From the NCBI GenBank assembly GCA_022496805.1, contig CM040085.1, forward strand, positions 49,939,811 to 50,003,810: DNA of 64,000 bases. The letters are read 5' to 3'. Source of the DNA: Pohlia nutans (Eukaryota; Streptophyta; Bryopsida; Bryales; Mniaceae). The position numbers and the translations under genes were made by a program. The notes beneath the pieces are model-generated. The model saw only the letters and a list, made by a program, of their open reading frames with translations. It made no database searches and was not told the DNA's origin. Of this stretch, positions 11,370 through 22,470 are shown piece by piece (the stretch's first letter is position 1; every line of letters starts with the position of its first letter).

Positions 11370-13223
11370 AAGGAAGGGATGTTGATGGAATTTGGTGAGG
11401 GAATACACAGTACAGACGGCCGGAATCAATCGGAAGTGACCCACAGCAGGACGGATGCATGGTAAGCTACAACACGGACGTTGTGAAAGACGTCTTCGCA
11501 GACGTCCACGCAATTGCATCCGCGTTTCCATGGACGTCTGAGATGTTTCTTACAACATCCCTAGAGACGTCTTCTCACATGCTGTACCCTGTAGTCCAAG
11601 CTGGGAGGCATCCAGCACGCGACGTACTGTCGGATGAGGGTTTTGTGTGTCTGTAAGTCTGGAACGTACCATGCATATAGAGATCGTCATGCTCATGTGA
11701 AATAATGCAATCTTCTTGGTGATTGTGAAACCCTTTTTTAATCAATCGCGCAATGGTGGTCTATTGAAAATGTGCACAGTTGGACACAGCCGATGATACT
11801 TCAAATCTTATGAGAGAACCGAGAGCATGCAGCTTACATTGGAGCCAGTAAAATGCAATCGTTGGCATGCGACCAAAATAATGCAGTGCGCGGAGAGGTC
11901 CACAAAAGTGGAGGCTAAAGAAGTCACACGAACAATGCGTCAAGCACGTAGGCCATTCATGCAATTTGTGGGTGCATAATACATGGATGTGTGTTTGACG
12001 TATGACTAGATGTGTATTTTGCGGTATTTCAGCTCAAAGACAATAGAGTAATGACTTTTTCAAATGTCATGTTACAATGTGTTATGCATATGCAATGGAA
12101 AACGTTTTTGGCACTGTTAGCCGTCAATCCCACGGACACTTGGAACACTCTGCATAGGGATGTGTGCATGCTCAGTGAGCCCACTTACTGTTACTGGAGA
12201 TGTCTTCTCTAATGTCTGGAACATAACGTGGGGATGTTTTGAGGGACGTCTCAGTGGATGTTCGCATGCTTAGTGAGACGTCTACATATCGTGGCGGATG
12301 TCTTCATTAACACGTGGTACATGACGTGGGGATGTTTTCTGGGACGACCGTGGGATCATGATGATGTCTTCCAGAACATCCACAATTTCATAGTGGACGT
12401 TTTCATGTTTCAGACTGATGTCTTCTATAACATGTCGGACATCCTGTAAAACATCATCAAATACACAAAGTGAGCACTACCATGTCTGAAGAGATGTCAC
12501 GTCAGACGCGCATACATTCTTCGAGACATCAACCAGGACATCCGCAACGCCCACTTTCAAGGCACGCAGACGTCCACCGGACATGGCCACGTCAAGTGTC
12601 GTCTCTTCTGAGACATGGGGATGTCCGCACAAACCACCAGCAAGACACAGTACGCGTCGTCGCAGACATCTTCGTGGACATCTCCGCGTCAGTGCGTGAT
12701 GTCCCACGAAACTTAGTGATGTCCCTCGTGACGTCCACGGAAACATGTGTCTGAAATGAAAACCACCCAAAACTCTGCTGACGTGCCACGCCACGTCACT
12801 TTGTCCCGAGTACACGTCATTTTCCCCCGTGTCCACGTCGGATTTTTCAGGGTCCACGTCGGATTTTCGCCCCGCCCCGTCATCCTGTGGCAGGACCACG
12901 TCGGATTTTTGCACCGCCCCGTCATCATGTGGCGGGACCACGTCGCCTTCCACATCACCATTGGAGAGGATGAAATTCGTCGCCATGTGGCACTGCCCGT
13001 CCGGTTGCCGCTGATGTGTCGTCCGCGTGGCACCGACGTGTCACACATTTTCTGCCTTCCGACATCACGTCTAGACGCGCGTGCTTCTGTAGCACGAGGA
13101 TGTTTTTGGAGATGTCCTCATATGTTTTCACCCTGTCTCGGATGTTTCCATGTCCGCACGACATCCTCAGAGATGTCTACACGTTTTTTTAGACATCTTT
13201 TGAGACATCTCCAAAAACTCGGG
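11370..13223. repeat. CACTA right subterminal region, GATGTC/GACGTC repeats
   Basis: No credible gene. Two clusters (11,470-11,580 and 12,180-13,210) are dense in GACGTC, GATGTC and AGACATC in both orientations. Inside, 12,860-12,950 holds a two-copy unit of about 50 bp containing CCGCCCCGTCATC and CCACGTCGGATTTTT. Repeats next to the terminus are what element proteins bind in En/Spm-type transposons. Confidence 0.75.
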
Positions 13224-13235
13224 TTTCTTATAGTG
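13224..13235. repeat. CACTA right terminal inverted repeat end
   Basis: TTTCTTATAGTG is followed by AAT, the expected position of a 3-bp target duplication. The same end, with small changes, is used by the MITE at 59,974-60,302 and the half copy ending at 45,322. Confidence 0.85.
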
Positions 13236-14060
13236 AATGCATGGGTGCAAGAATAGTATCAAGGAAAACCATCCGCAAACATCTACAGAAGTACAAGCGA
13301 GATCCTGAATTCAAGACATCCATCCTGGTATATTATCCATAAATTTAGTCTGATATGTTGGTTATAAAATATATAGGGATCCAATGCGTCTGCCTTACTT
13401 TGTTGCAATGATACATGTAGAAAACATAGAGACCTATTCTACTGGCCGCAACAACTGCTGCATTAAAGTTTGTAATTTCAGCTCCTCTACCGCTTCAAAG
13501 GAGCGAAGAGAGTAGTTTGTATCCCAACCAGCAAGCGTCTGTGGATACTGTTCAGACAGATAGCTCCAATGGGCACTGGCGCATAGACCCCATCCCCAAG
13601 CTCAAACCCTTCACATTTTGGGAAAGAAAGTAGGAGGTTAGAGTGTCAACAAATCCGCACATGGAATGGGACCTATATGCCATGGAAGCAGCCAAAGCTA
13701 GTGATGAGTTATTGCCATTTGTTGGGAATTTTTTTATCAGAGGCTGAGTTCCACAGTATGCGTCAGGCAGACCAGCGATTTGCAAAGTATGCAATACGTG
13801 TGAAGAAAAATGTTTACGAAGATGGAGACGTGTTGAATGGAAATGTTGCAGGGTTTATTAACAGTTCTCTTAGAAGAGAGCATATAGGGAATGTTCTTTA
13901 GGAATACGTGTGATTGCCTACCCCATAGAACCCGAAAACTGGGGGGTATATTATTAGCGTAGACTACGGGAAATTTGAAGTGGTGGTGTTGTATTGCACA
14001 TGGGCACAAACAAACAAGAGGGGAGCTCGGGCTACAATGAAATGAGACAAATATGGATTC
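13236..14060 (+). pseudogene. decayed SET-domain gene fragment
   Basis: Plus-strand pieces resemble a SET lysine-methyltransferase domain. Around 13,664-13,730 reads AAKASDELLPFVG, and 13,734-13,898 reads LSEAEFHSMRQADQRFAKY, then DGDVLNGNVAGFINSS; the last matches the SET motif G-N-x-A-x-F-I-N-x-S. A 1-nt frame change lies near 13,735. The frame then meets TAG (13899-13901), TGA (13911-13913) and TAG (13926-13928), after which sequence still resembling the family continues (GGYIISVDYG). Possible upstream exons lie at 13,246-13,335 (KTIRKHLQKYKRDPEF) and from 13,482 (LLYRFKGAKRVVCIP). The CACTA terminus abuts this gene, so the transposon probably inserted in or just before it. The SET call is by motif only; the gene is clearly dead. 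Confidence 0.5.
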
Positions 14061-14106
14061 ACATTGTTCAGATTTGATCGATTGACTCCATATTCATCGG
14101 ACTTCT

Positions 14107-14424
14107 TTGCATTTCCTCTTCACGTACAGCAAGTATGTTTTTGTAGACGATGAGGAGAACAATGGATGGAAAATCGTTTTACGACGACAGCCGCGTGGCG
14201 CAAGAGTCGAATCAAGTGATGGCGGAAGACATGAACTACAGAGTGTGCATTTAGGTAGAGACGAGGAGCATGCAGGCCTACGGCTTGAATACACTACCGT
14301 GGAAAGGAAACTTGACACTCCTGATTTGAGAGGATGTAGAAGACTAACCACAAAAGATGTAAACCAAACTTTGGTTGTTGCAGAGGAGGATCTAGAGGTG
14401 GGACATGATGTGCTATCACAATAG
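14107..14424 (+). CDS. hypothetical ORF, possible 3' exon of the SET-like gene
   Basis: An open frame of 105 codons beginning MHFLFTYSKYVFVDDEENN, in the same direction as the SET fragment and starting about 50 bp after it. The composition (charged, E/R/D-rich, low in the local AT-driven residues) looks protein-like, and a potential acceptor sits near 14,100-14,130. No domain is recognised. It may be the terminal exon of the decayed SET gene or of a neighbouring element gene. Confidence 0.3.
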   Translation: MHFLFTYSKYVFVDDEENNGWKIVLRRQPRGARVESSDGGRHELQSVHLGRDEEHAGLRLEYTTVERKLDTPDLRGCRRLTTKDVNQTLVVAEEDLEVGHDVLSQ

Positions 14425-15560
14425 GAAATGAGGTCACATGCATGGCATAGCTCATTATATTAGTAGACCAAGTATGAAACATACTATGATATGCAGTAGC
14501 TAGTCTCAGTAATCTTGATGACTATACTTAGTCAGTGATACTACATGCACGACTAATATGAGTGACTCGCTCGACATTACTGTCTACAGTGACTAAAAGT
14601 AGTTTTTGAAGTGCAGCAAATGACTAATTCCACATTGCTAATTCTACATTGCTAAGGTATACAATTGGACTTGCCTTATAATTATCTTCAACGTCACTGA
14701 TTGAAGCTAGAACATGCATGTGCACTACCTCAAATTAAAATTCAAGATGTTCAATATCAAAGCACATCTAAACCAATGATTGAGAAAAAATTCAGCGTGA
14801 AACGGGTGCAAATTGAAAGAAAAAGCTGATAAAAAAGAGGGAGAGGTAGAGTAAACGAAAGTGGAAAGAATACATGAGGGGAAGAAGCGTTGTAGTCAAA
14901 ATAAAACTATCCTCGTCAAAAAGAGAAAAAACAAAACATCAATGCAAAGTAGATAAATGACAAGTATTTGAACAAGGTGCAAAGATAACTCCAGTGACCG
15001 TAGACAGTGAGAAGGGTATCTGGAAAAAATATACATGACATCTGAATTGATAAAATGATATAAAATTGTAAGAAGAAAAATAATTATGGAATGAAAAAAA
15101 AAAAAAAAAAAACATGCTAGTTTGTTTTAAATAAAAAGTTAAAAAATACAATATATAAAAGGTTAAAACCTCGAAGGAACAAAATAAATTTGAAAGAAAA
15201 TCCTAAACTAAAGGAAGGAAAGTCAAATTGAAATAATAAATCGAACATAAACAAAGGATAAAAATTTGAATTAAAACCATGAAGGCCCCACTCTAAAACC
15301 CACTTACAAATGGCTGCCCAAAACTATAGTCACATAACTACTAATTCTAGTCATATGGCTGCCCACGCAAAAAATCACCGGAAGAATACGTTCCCTACAA
15401 AGTTCCCATTGAGGTTCCGTGAAAATATGACTAAAATATAGTCATGTGATGACTATAGACTGTTCTAGTCACCAAAGTAGTTACTGATGACTGAATTCTA
15501 ACCGATAGTCATATCTAGTCATATGGCCATAGTCATATTTCGTATGCTCTCCTAGTAGTG
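14425..15560. other. AT-rich DNA with AGTCAT/ATGACT repeats, possible non-autonomous element
   Basis: No gene. The word AGTCAT/ATGACT recurs in both orientations near 14,510-14,600 and again at 15,330-15,535, and the stretch ends CTCCTAGTAGTG at 15,560, which resembles a CACTA-type terminus (CACTACTAGGAG). I could not find the matching left end. A run of 19 A lies near 15,096. Confidence 0.35.
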
Positions 15561-15561
15561 T

Positions 15562-15914
15562 TTATACAAAATATCAATGGTTGCATTCATAGATTTGATT
15601 GTATGGATAGAATCTAAAATTTATATTGTACAACTTTTATTCATACATCAAGTTCAAAATAACCCTCTTAGTTGCATTTTATAATGCATCTTTGCAAAAC
15701 TACCCAATTTGGAGAGGGCTGCAGGCATTTGGAGTTTAACCTCTAAATGCTCCAACTTTCTCCAAATTGGAGAGTTTTGCAAAGATGCATTGTAAAACGT
15801 AATTAAAAGAGATATTTTGAACTTGATGTACCTATAAAAGTTGTACATTATGAATTTTAGATTCTATCCACACGATCAAATCTATGATTGCAACCACCGA
15901 TATTTTTGTATAAA
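15562..15914. repeat. 350-bp near-perfect hairpin (foldback MITE-like)
   Basis: The left arm starts TATACAAAATATCAATGGTT and the right arm ends with its reverse complement, in the form GATATTTTTGTATA. The arms pair over about 165 bp each, including ATGCATCTTTGCAAAACT and its complement, with a short centre near 15,735. A transcript would form a long imperfect duplex, a potential small-RNA source (inference). No clear target duplication was seen. Confidence 0.85.
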
Positions 15915-17110
15915 ATTTGAAACTTATAATCCAAAATTCTTTTGTAATTCAATTATGAATAAGATATTGACAATTTATAGATGAAAATTTGTTGTGATGG
16001 GTTAAAATGTAATACTCTAACTGTACTGATTTTTGGAGATCTTTCGGTTGTTTAACTTCATGAGTTGACTTTTTCAAGAGCGCTTTTGAACACTTTTGAA
16101 CTACGATCTTAGAGAATTTTTTGGTGAATCACTCCAACATGAAATGAAGCATAAAAAACTCACAAATCAACCCCTTTCTAATCGGTTCTCACATGCATGA
16201 AGTTCACTTCCCATAAAATCTATAATAAAATATTCACACTACAAAAGTGCATGGCGGATGAGAAAACATGGATGAAATCTGTACATCGTCCAAAAAATGG
16301 ACGCTTAGGCAGTTAAGGGTTAACTACAAGCCTAGAAGGGACTCATGTATATCTTCAAGCCCGAAATTTCTCAAGTCCGGCCCAGGTTGAGCCTGGGTGA
16401 AGGGAGTACAGTTTGGTGCGGCACCCCTTTCAGTTGTCCACCTTCTCCACCCCACCTATGCCAGCAGTGAACGCTTCTTCTTCAGTATGATATTCCACAC
16501 TAGTCACACCACCACCACCAAGCAGCTATGCCAGCAATAGTTTAGTGCTGGGTGCTGGCCTGGGTACCAAAAAGCTCCACCCTTCCACCCATTCTTCTTC
16601 ACGCGCACTTGCTGCCTGCTCCACGGCTGTGGTGCGCTGTGCTCTGCTGTGGCGTTTTCCGTTGTATCGTTTGTAGGATAGAGCAGGGACGGGTCTGGTG
16701 CCGACCTCGCTTCGAGACTGCTGCAGACCTCCGCTCCGAGACTGCTCTCTCTCACTTAACTTAGCTCACGACTGAATGAGCGTCTGCCATAGCCATCTCC
16801 CCTCTCCCATAGCCATCTCCCCTCTCCCAGGCTCCAATCCCCGCCGCAGCAGCAGCAGCCGCCCCCCGTCTCCCTCACTCCCTCACTCCCTTACTCATTC
16901 ACTCCCATTGTCATCGTTCCCTGCCTCCCCCGCGGGCACGTCTCCAGCTACCGCTCCTTCTCCCGGACGACGACAGCCACCACCATCACGCCCGCCCGCC
17001 CGCCCGCACTGCGTCTCGTCTGCCTGCCTGCCTGTGGCGTGGCGGTCGATTTCGTGGGTCAGTGCGCGAGCTAGGGGTGGGCATCACGCCATCCCGAGCG
17101 GGCATGCTAG
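15915..17110 (+). promoter_or_regulatory. upstream region and 5' leader of the CCCH gene
   Basis: AT-rich to about 16,380, then abruptly GC- and CT-rich (16,430-17,110), with TCCCTCACTCCC-type pyrimidine runs at 16,850-16,990 typical of plant 5' leaders. An upstream ATG at 16,776 opens a frame in another register that runs to 17,354, past the main start at 17,111. No TATA box could be assigned with confidence. Confidence 0.5.
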
Positions 17111-20100
17111 ATGGAATACTATGCGCCAGTCAAAGGGGCGCCTTCCTCCTTTGCAGGCCCTGAAGAATCATCGCCGGCCTCCAACATCGTATCTGGTGGC
17201 GCGTCCAGCCTCCCATTCTACGACGACTGGCAGCGCCATGGCCTGGCTGCTCAGCGATCGCCACCTGGGGGCGTCCTGGACGCAGCCGGTGGTGACTCTG
17301 CTTCAGAAGGTAGTGCAAATTTTGCGATTTGCTGGGTGGGTGGGTGGGTGGTAGCCTAGCTAGCGGGGATGCATGACGATGACTAGGTGGGTGGCGCCCG
17401 CGTGGGCGACAGTTCGCAACGCCTCACGACGAGCCGCACTGCTGAGTTCGGATGCGCAATTCGGCATCTGGGTCCGATGCGGTTCGCATCGGTGCGGTGC
17501 AATTGGATCGGGAGAGAGCAAATTGCCATCTGGCGAAATTTTGATTGTGCATGTGGGAGCTCCAATTCGGCTCATCGCGGTAGGGAAGCGTCAGATTCCG
17601 TTTGGAAGCGAGTGTTGGCGGAAGCATCGTCGCGTCAATTGGTGAATTACGTGGTCGTAACGGGTGTCGATTGTCGCTGGGAGTGGGTAGATCTTGTCCC
17701 TCGTCGAGTAGGAGAGTAAGCTGCAGCTCGGAGAGTTTTCTTTTGGGTTCGTCGTCAGCCGCCGATTTCTCTGACGCCCGCTGCTTTGTACCCGTCAATC
17801 GTCAATTGTGTGGTCGGGTAGTTTAGATCTTTACGCGCCCCCCTCAGCAATGTGGGTTGGACTCCGCCTCGTGTCTGGCTGCTCGCGGGAGCAGCATCTA
17901 GTGTGAGCTCCCCAGGGCAATTTCCGAGCTATTTCTCCATATTTCTCCATATCCGACAGTCCATGGCCGGGCGGGGTTGAGAAACAATCCTCACTGGGTT
18001 TGTCGTCGATTGCAGGAGCTCATCTTGACAATCGAAAGTGAAAGGATTGGCGAGTGTCAAGTCGCACGCACTCACACTCTTGCAGCGTAGGGTAGTCGCG
18101 GCGATGGCCTCATAGTCGTGGTGAGCGCAGATGCACCGAATGCCGGAATCGTACACTGACGTTGCATTGCTGTGGGTTGGTGGTTGTGGTGGTGTGTGGG
18201 CGTTGCAGAAGCCGTGTGGCCGATAGCGATGCAGGGGCAAGAGGGCATGGATGGAGGGCAGGGGTCCTACCCCGAACGGCCGGGCGAGCCGGATTGCGTG
18301 TACTACATGCGCACAGGATTGTGCGGGTTCGGGATGACTTGCCGGTTCAATCATCCGCCGAATCGCAAACTGGTAGGATTCTTTGCCTGCCGTGCAGAGG
18401 TGTGTGGTGGCAGGGACGGCGCAGAAACCTAATTCTGCTGTGGAGCACACTGTGGATGAGAATGGTGAACAGCCGTGAACAGCAGGCGCGGGGTGTTGAT
18501 GATGATGTGCGGTGGCTGTGCAGGCAGCCGCAGTGGCGCGGGGCAAGGGCGAGTATCCCGAAAGGCTGGGTCAGCCAGAATGCCAGGTACTACAGGGGGG
18601 GGGGGGGGGGGGGGGGTGGGGGGCGTTGACCAGAGTGCAGCAGCTAAGCTAGTGGGGAGCAGCGGGTGCGGCCTGAGCTTGCAGCAGCAGATTGATTAGT
18701 TGCAAGGGGTCTGGGTCCGTCTGGGGCGGGGGGCGTCGTAGTAGTCTGTGAATGTTGGGACGGCGCCTGCGTGATGGATGCTAGCTTGCTTGTGGGGAAT
18801 GAATTGGTCGTGCAATAACAACAGCAATCCTAACAACAATACTACAGTAATAGTAAGATTATAGGAATTATGTTAATATAAAGCGGCTAGGGTGCCCGCC
18901 CGTCCGCGAGCGATGGATGCTGAGCATGGCTCCTGGACATCATGGGCGCGATGTTCACCGATTGCCGCGGGGGGAGGCATGTGATACATGATATGCTGAG
19001 AATTGAGCTCCACGATCGTGAAGTGCAGTCCTCCGCAGCAATTGAGTTGAGGTTCCGATGCCGAGGCTGCGAGGTTTTTCTTAGTGGTACAGTAGCAGTG
19101 GGGTGGCTGGCTGTGGGAGGTGGCGAGGCGAGCAGCAGGCGGGGTCCCTATCGCAGTGGGGGTTGCTGCTGCCGCAGGGAAGCAAGGCGGTCATTGACAG
19201 TGGTGTATCGTGTGGTTGTGTTCAGTATTATTTGAAGACTGGGACGTGCAAGTTTGGAGCGACGTGCAAATACCATCATCCACGAGAGAAAGCTGGATCC
19301 ACAGGGCGTGTACATTTGAATGTGTTAGGTCTTCCATTGAGACAGGTTGGAAGCCCTAATACTGTATGGGAACTACTACTACTATTACCACTAATACTTA
19401 TACTGCTGCTGCTGCTGGTGGGTGGGCTGTGCGGCATTCGCCTACAGTTGGGATGCTAGCTGTCTGTATGCACTTGGCTTGGCTGCTTGTGATTGGACGT
19501 TGCTGTGTGTAGGCTAGAAATGCTGTGTGGTGGTGTGGGAACCGGGTAGGCATGTGAATTGGAATTGCATGGGTGGAATTGGGGCGGCCTGGCATTGCTG
19601 AGAGAAGGGAAGGGCAGGGCTGTACTAAGAGCCATGTGGTGGTATGAATATTATTATGGTGTAGGGCGAGAAGGAGTGTGCGTATTACATGCGGACGGGG
19701 TCGTGCAAGTATGGAGTAACCTGTAAATTTCATCATCCACAGCCTGCGACAGTTGGGCCGCTGGTGTCGCTGCCGCAGTTCGGGAGTGGTGGCGGAGGTC
19801 CATCTTCTGCTGCCGCCCCTCAAGCTTATCCAGGGGGAGTTCCTTCATGGCCAATGACGAGATCTCCGTATCTGCCTCCTCGACTACAGGGGCCTTCGAG
19901 TTACGGTCCAGTGATGCCATTACCGCAGGGACTAATGTCGATGCCCGGATGGAACACGTATCAAGTAAGTGGGCCGATGGGGCATTCATTAGAGTTGAGA
20001 GAGAGAGAGAGGGCCGATGGATTGAAGTTGGCCGTGGTTGAATGTTGTGCTAGTCCGTTCGCAAGGTAAGGTAGCGATCAACGTGGTTCCAACATTGTGC

Positions 20101-21367
20101 TCCGGGTGTTCTGGTCGGATCGTCGTGCGTTTTGGCGTCGGGTGTGATGACTGAAGTTGCCGGCAGGCAGGCTGCTCGTATTTCGAATGGGTGGACAGAG
20201 TGTCAACTATCCATTTAACATAATTTGCAGTTAGCGATCGTCTCCACTTGGGCGTACCGGTAGTTTTTGGTCGTGGGTACGCACAGCTAGAATTTGGAGA
20301 TGACAGCCGGAGTGACCGGAAGGATTGGCGGGTGCCAATTGGATTCACAGGGTGGCGCGCAGGGCAGCTGACCTGTGTAACAAGTGAACAGGATGATTTG
20401 CCTAATCGAGAGTAGAATTGACTGTAATCGTGCACTCTAATGGAGGTAGGAGTAGGAGTGGATTAACGTGTGGGTGGAGCGCTGATAGTGGCAGGCGTGT
20501 GAAATCTTGCAGCAAGGACCAGTAGGGCCGCCAGAAGGCCAGCAGCATGGGTATGTGTATGGAGGAGCGCCACAGGGAGAGCAGATGTCGAGCTATGCCC
20601 CGTATATGCAGGGGTCATCGGCGATGGGCGTCCCAGCTCACCAGACCCAGTCATCTCTTGGAGGGCAGAAGGATACACTGTTTCCTGAGAGGCCCGGGCA
20701 ACCAGAGTGCCAGTACTACATGAAAACAGGGGACTGCAAGTTCGGCACAACGTGCAGATACCACCACCCTAAGGATCGAGCAACGCCTTCGCCGACGTGC
20801 CATTTGAGCCCCATCGGCCTTCCACTGCGCCCTGTAAGTGGCGTTTGCTCTTGCTTGCTTGGTTGGAAGGGGATTGCTGCTGCATGCTTGCGTGTGCCAT
20901 GATGTGCTGGCTGGCTGGCTGGCTGCATGCTTTGCTGGAGAAGTGCTGCTGCTGGGGTTGTGGAAGTTTGACAGTGGTGGGTGGGTTGTGATGGATTGCA
21001 GGGAGCTCCTCCTTGTTCATTCTACACACGGTACGGGATATGCAAATTCGGGCCGACTTGCAAATTCGATCACCCATTAGTAGGAGGCTTAACGTACAGT
21101 CCATCTGCATCGTCCCTGTCGGATATGCCTGTGGCTCCGTACCCGATCGGTTCGTCCCCGACTACGCTGGCACCTTCGTCATCGTCGGATGCTCCGCTGG
21201 AAGGGTCCGGGTCCCTGGAAGCGGGGGCCTACGGAGATGGGCTGAGCGGGCATCCGCGGATGCGAAGTAGTATGGATTCAGCGATTGGTAGCTCCTCAGC
21301 AGCGGGCAATGCGGCTGCTGCTGTGGGCGTGGCAGGCAGTGCCGGAAGTGGTGATAGCGGTGGTTAA
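17111..21367 (+). CDS. zinc finger CCCH domain-containing protein (five CCCH fingers, plant ZFN type)
   Basis: Seven exons with in-frame GT-AG junctions: 17111-17309, 18209-18372, 18524-18586, 19226-19345, 19665-19964, 20513-20833, 21002-21367; 1,533 nt, 510 aa, no internal stop. The five fingers are all C-x8-C-x5-C-x3-H, starting at Cys95, Cys141, Cys187, Cys348 and Cys394. The second finger is split by an intron directly after its first Cys-Gln. Between fingers are family-typical stretches ([35 protein letters not shown]). The 141-residue gap between fingers 3 and 4 is rich in Pro, Gly and Ser, and the tail is Ser/Ala/Gly-rich. Two clustered plus three spaced fingers is the plant ZFN1-like arrangement, known for nucleic-acid binding, mostly RNA. 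The start was chosen because MEYYAPVKG opens the frame and splices in phase. This is the one intact host gene in the window. Confidence 0.93.
18591..18622. repeat. poly(G) tract in intron 3
   Basis: A run of more than 20 G, interrupted once by T, lies a few bases after the exon 3 donor (GTACTACA). It could form a G-quadruplex in the pre-mRNA. Its length is prone to sequencing error. Confidence 0.8.
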
Positions 21368-22470
21368 AGCTAGGAGGGACTTTCTCTCTTGCTCTCTCTG
21401 TGTCTGTCTGTGTCTCTCTCCCTCCGTCCCTCCCTCCTTCGCTTGCCCTTGGTCTTCCTCTGTCTCTCCTCTTTTTCCGAGCTCAAGTGAATTGCCTGAT
21501 GAAAACCTGTGGAACTGACCCTCAGAGGCTCTCATACTCATGCCTGATTGGGTGGGTCAAAGTAGTTGTGTTGGGCTCTGACGTGGGTATTGATAAGGTT
21601 GAGGTTGGGCCTGCTTGTTGTGGCTGGGCTCTGGAGGGCATTTTCTTGAAGGCTGTTGCAACCTGTAAATTGGATAGGGGGTTGGACTGTGCAGATGGCC
21701 ACCACTTTCTTTTTCCCTCTTTCTGTGCCTAGTGTCTAGTCTCTAGTTCCTGTCCCTTCCGGAGTCCACTTCTCTTCCGTAATGAGAATCTGGTGATATG
21801 TCTTTTATGTCGGCCTTGACAGCTCTTCTGTCGAGTGAAGGATGGGTTATGTATTTGCCATTCGATTGGTTCGAAGCAGCTTGCAGCATTCCTTCGTCAT
21901 TGCAAAGAGGAGACAAATGCGCTTTTCTCGTTTTAGATTGCCTGTTTAGGCTCAAGTTTGTTAGATTCATTGGCCTTAAGCCCTGAAATAACAGCTATCG
22001 TGTTGCTCTGTGCACCTAATAGGCTGCGTGGTGCTTGTTCAGTCTTATGTCCCTGGCATCATAACCTGCTTTCTGACATGCTTTGTCAGCCTTGTGAAAT
22101 CATATTGATTGAAACAGGGTTCCTGCATGTGGTGGGTACAATTTTGGTTACTCATTTTTTTATAAAATTTCTTGCCCCTTGTCGCCTCAATTCAGTTACA
22201 CCTGTGGCCGTCGTAGATGCATCTGGATTCTCGAATGCTCCACGAATGCCTGATCTGTTTGTTTTTGGTCTTATGATTTCGCTTAGATTCGTACAATTAT
22301 ATGTGTTCTGGGATTTGGGAAGGAGGTGTAGTCTTGGTTGTAGACGATGACTGTTGTGAAGCTGTGCCCAGTGTCGGATGTGTTGCATGCGACCTGTCGG
22401 CTTAGTAAAGTCAAATAGTCTGTGTAGGCCGGGTGGTAGACTGGTAGTAACTAATAAAAGACAGGGGATG
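21368..22470 (+). other. 3' untranslated region of the CCCH gene
   Basis: The sequence stays GC-moderate and CT-rich (TCTCTC runs at 21,380-21,480) for about 1 kb after the stop, without a credible gene. AATAAA at 22,453-22,458 is a candidate poly(A) signal. Where transcription ends is inferred, not seen. Confidence 0.4.

Larger units (their letters stand above)
1..13235. mobile_element. CACTA (En/Spm-like) DNA transposon, left end outside window
   Basis: The right terminus reads TTTCTTATAGTG (13,224-13,235), the reverse complement of a canonical CACTA end (CACTATAAGAAA). The content fits the superfamily: a Tnp2-type transposase on the minus strand, a second En/Spm-type gene on the plus strand, and dense subterminal-type repeats built on GACGTC/GATGTC that stop abruptly at 13,235. 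The transposase gene still runs leftwards at base 1, so the left terminus and its target-site copy are not visible. The three bases after the terminus (AAT) would be the right target-site copy. Base composition is clearly less AT-rich than the DNA beyond 14.4 kb. Both main genes carry one in-frame stop, so this copy is probably not autonomous. Confidence 0.9.

Noticed and set aside
12477..13256. Opposing frames of 169 codons near the CACTA right end
   Set aside because: Both translate tandem GACGTC/GATGTC and CACGTCGGATTT repeats; repetitive peptides without domain and one frame crosses the transposon end.
16776..17354. 192-codon Pro/Ser-rich frame as a protein-coding gene
   Set aside because: Composition follows the CT-rich leader, and it overlaps the well-supported first exon of the CCCH gene in another frame.
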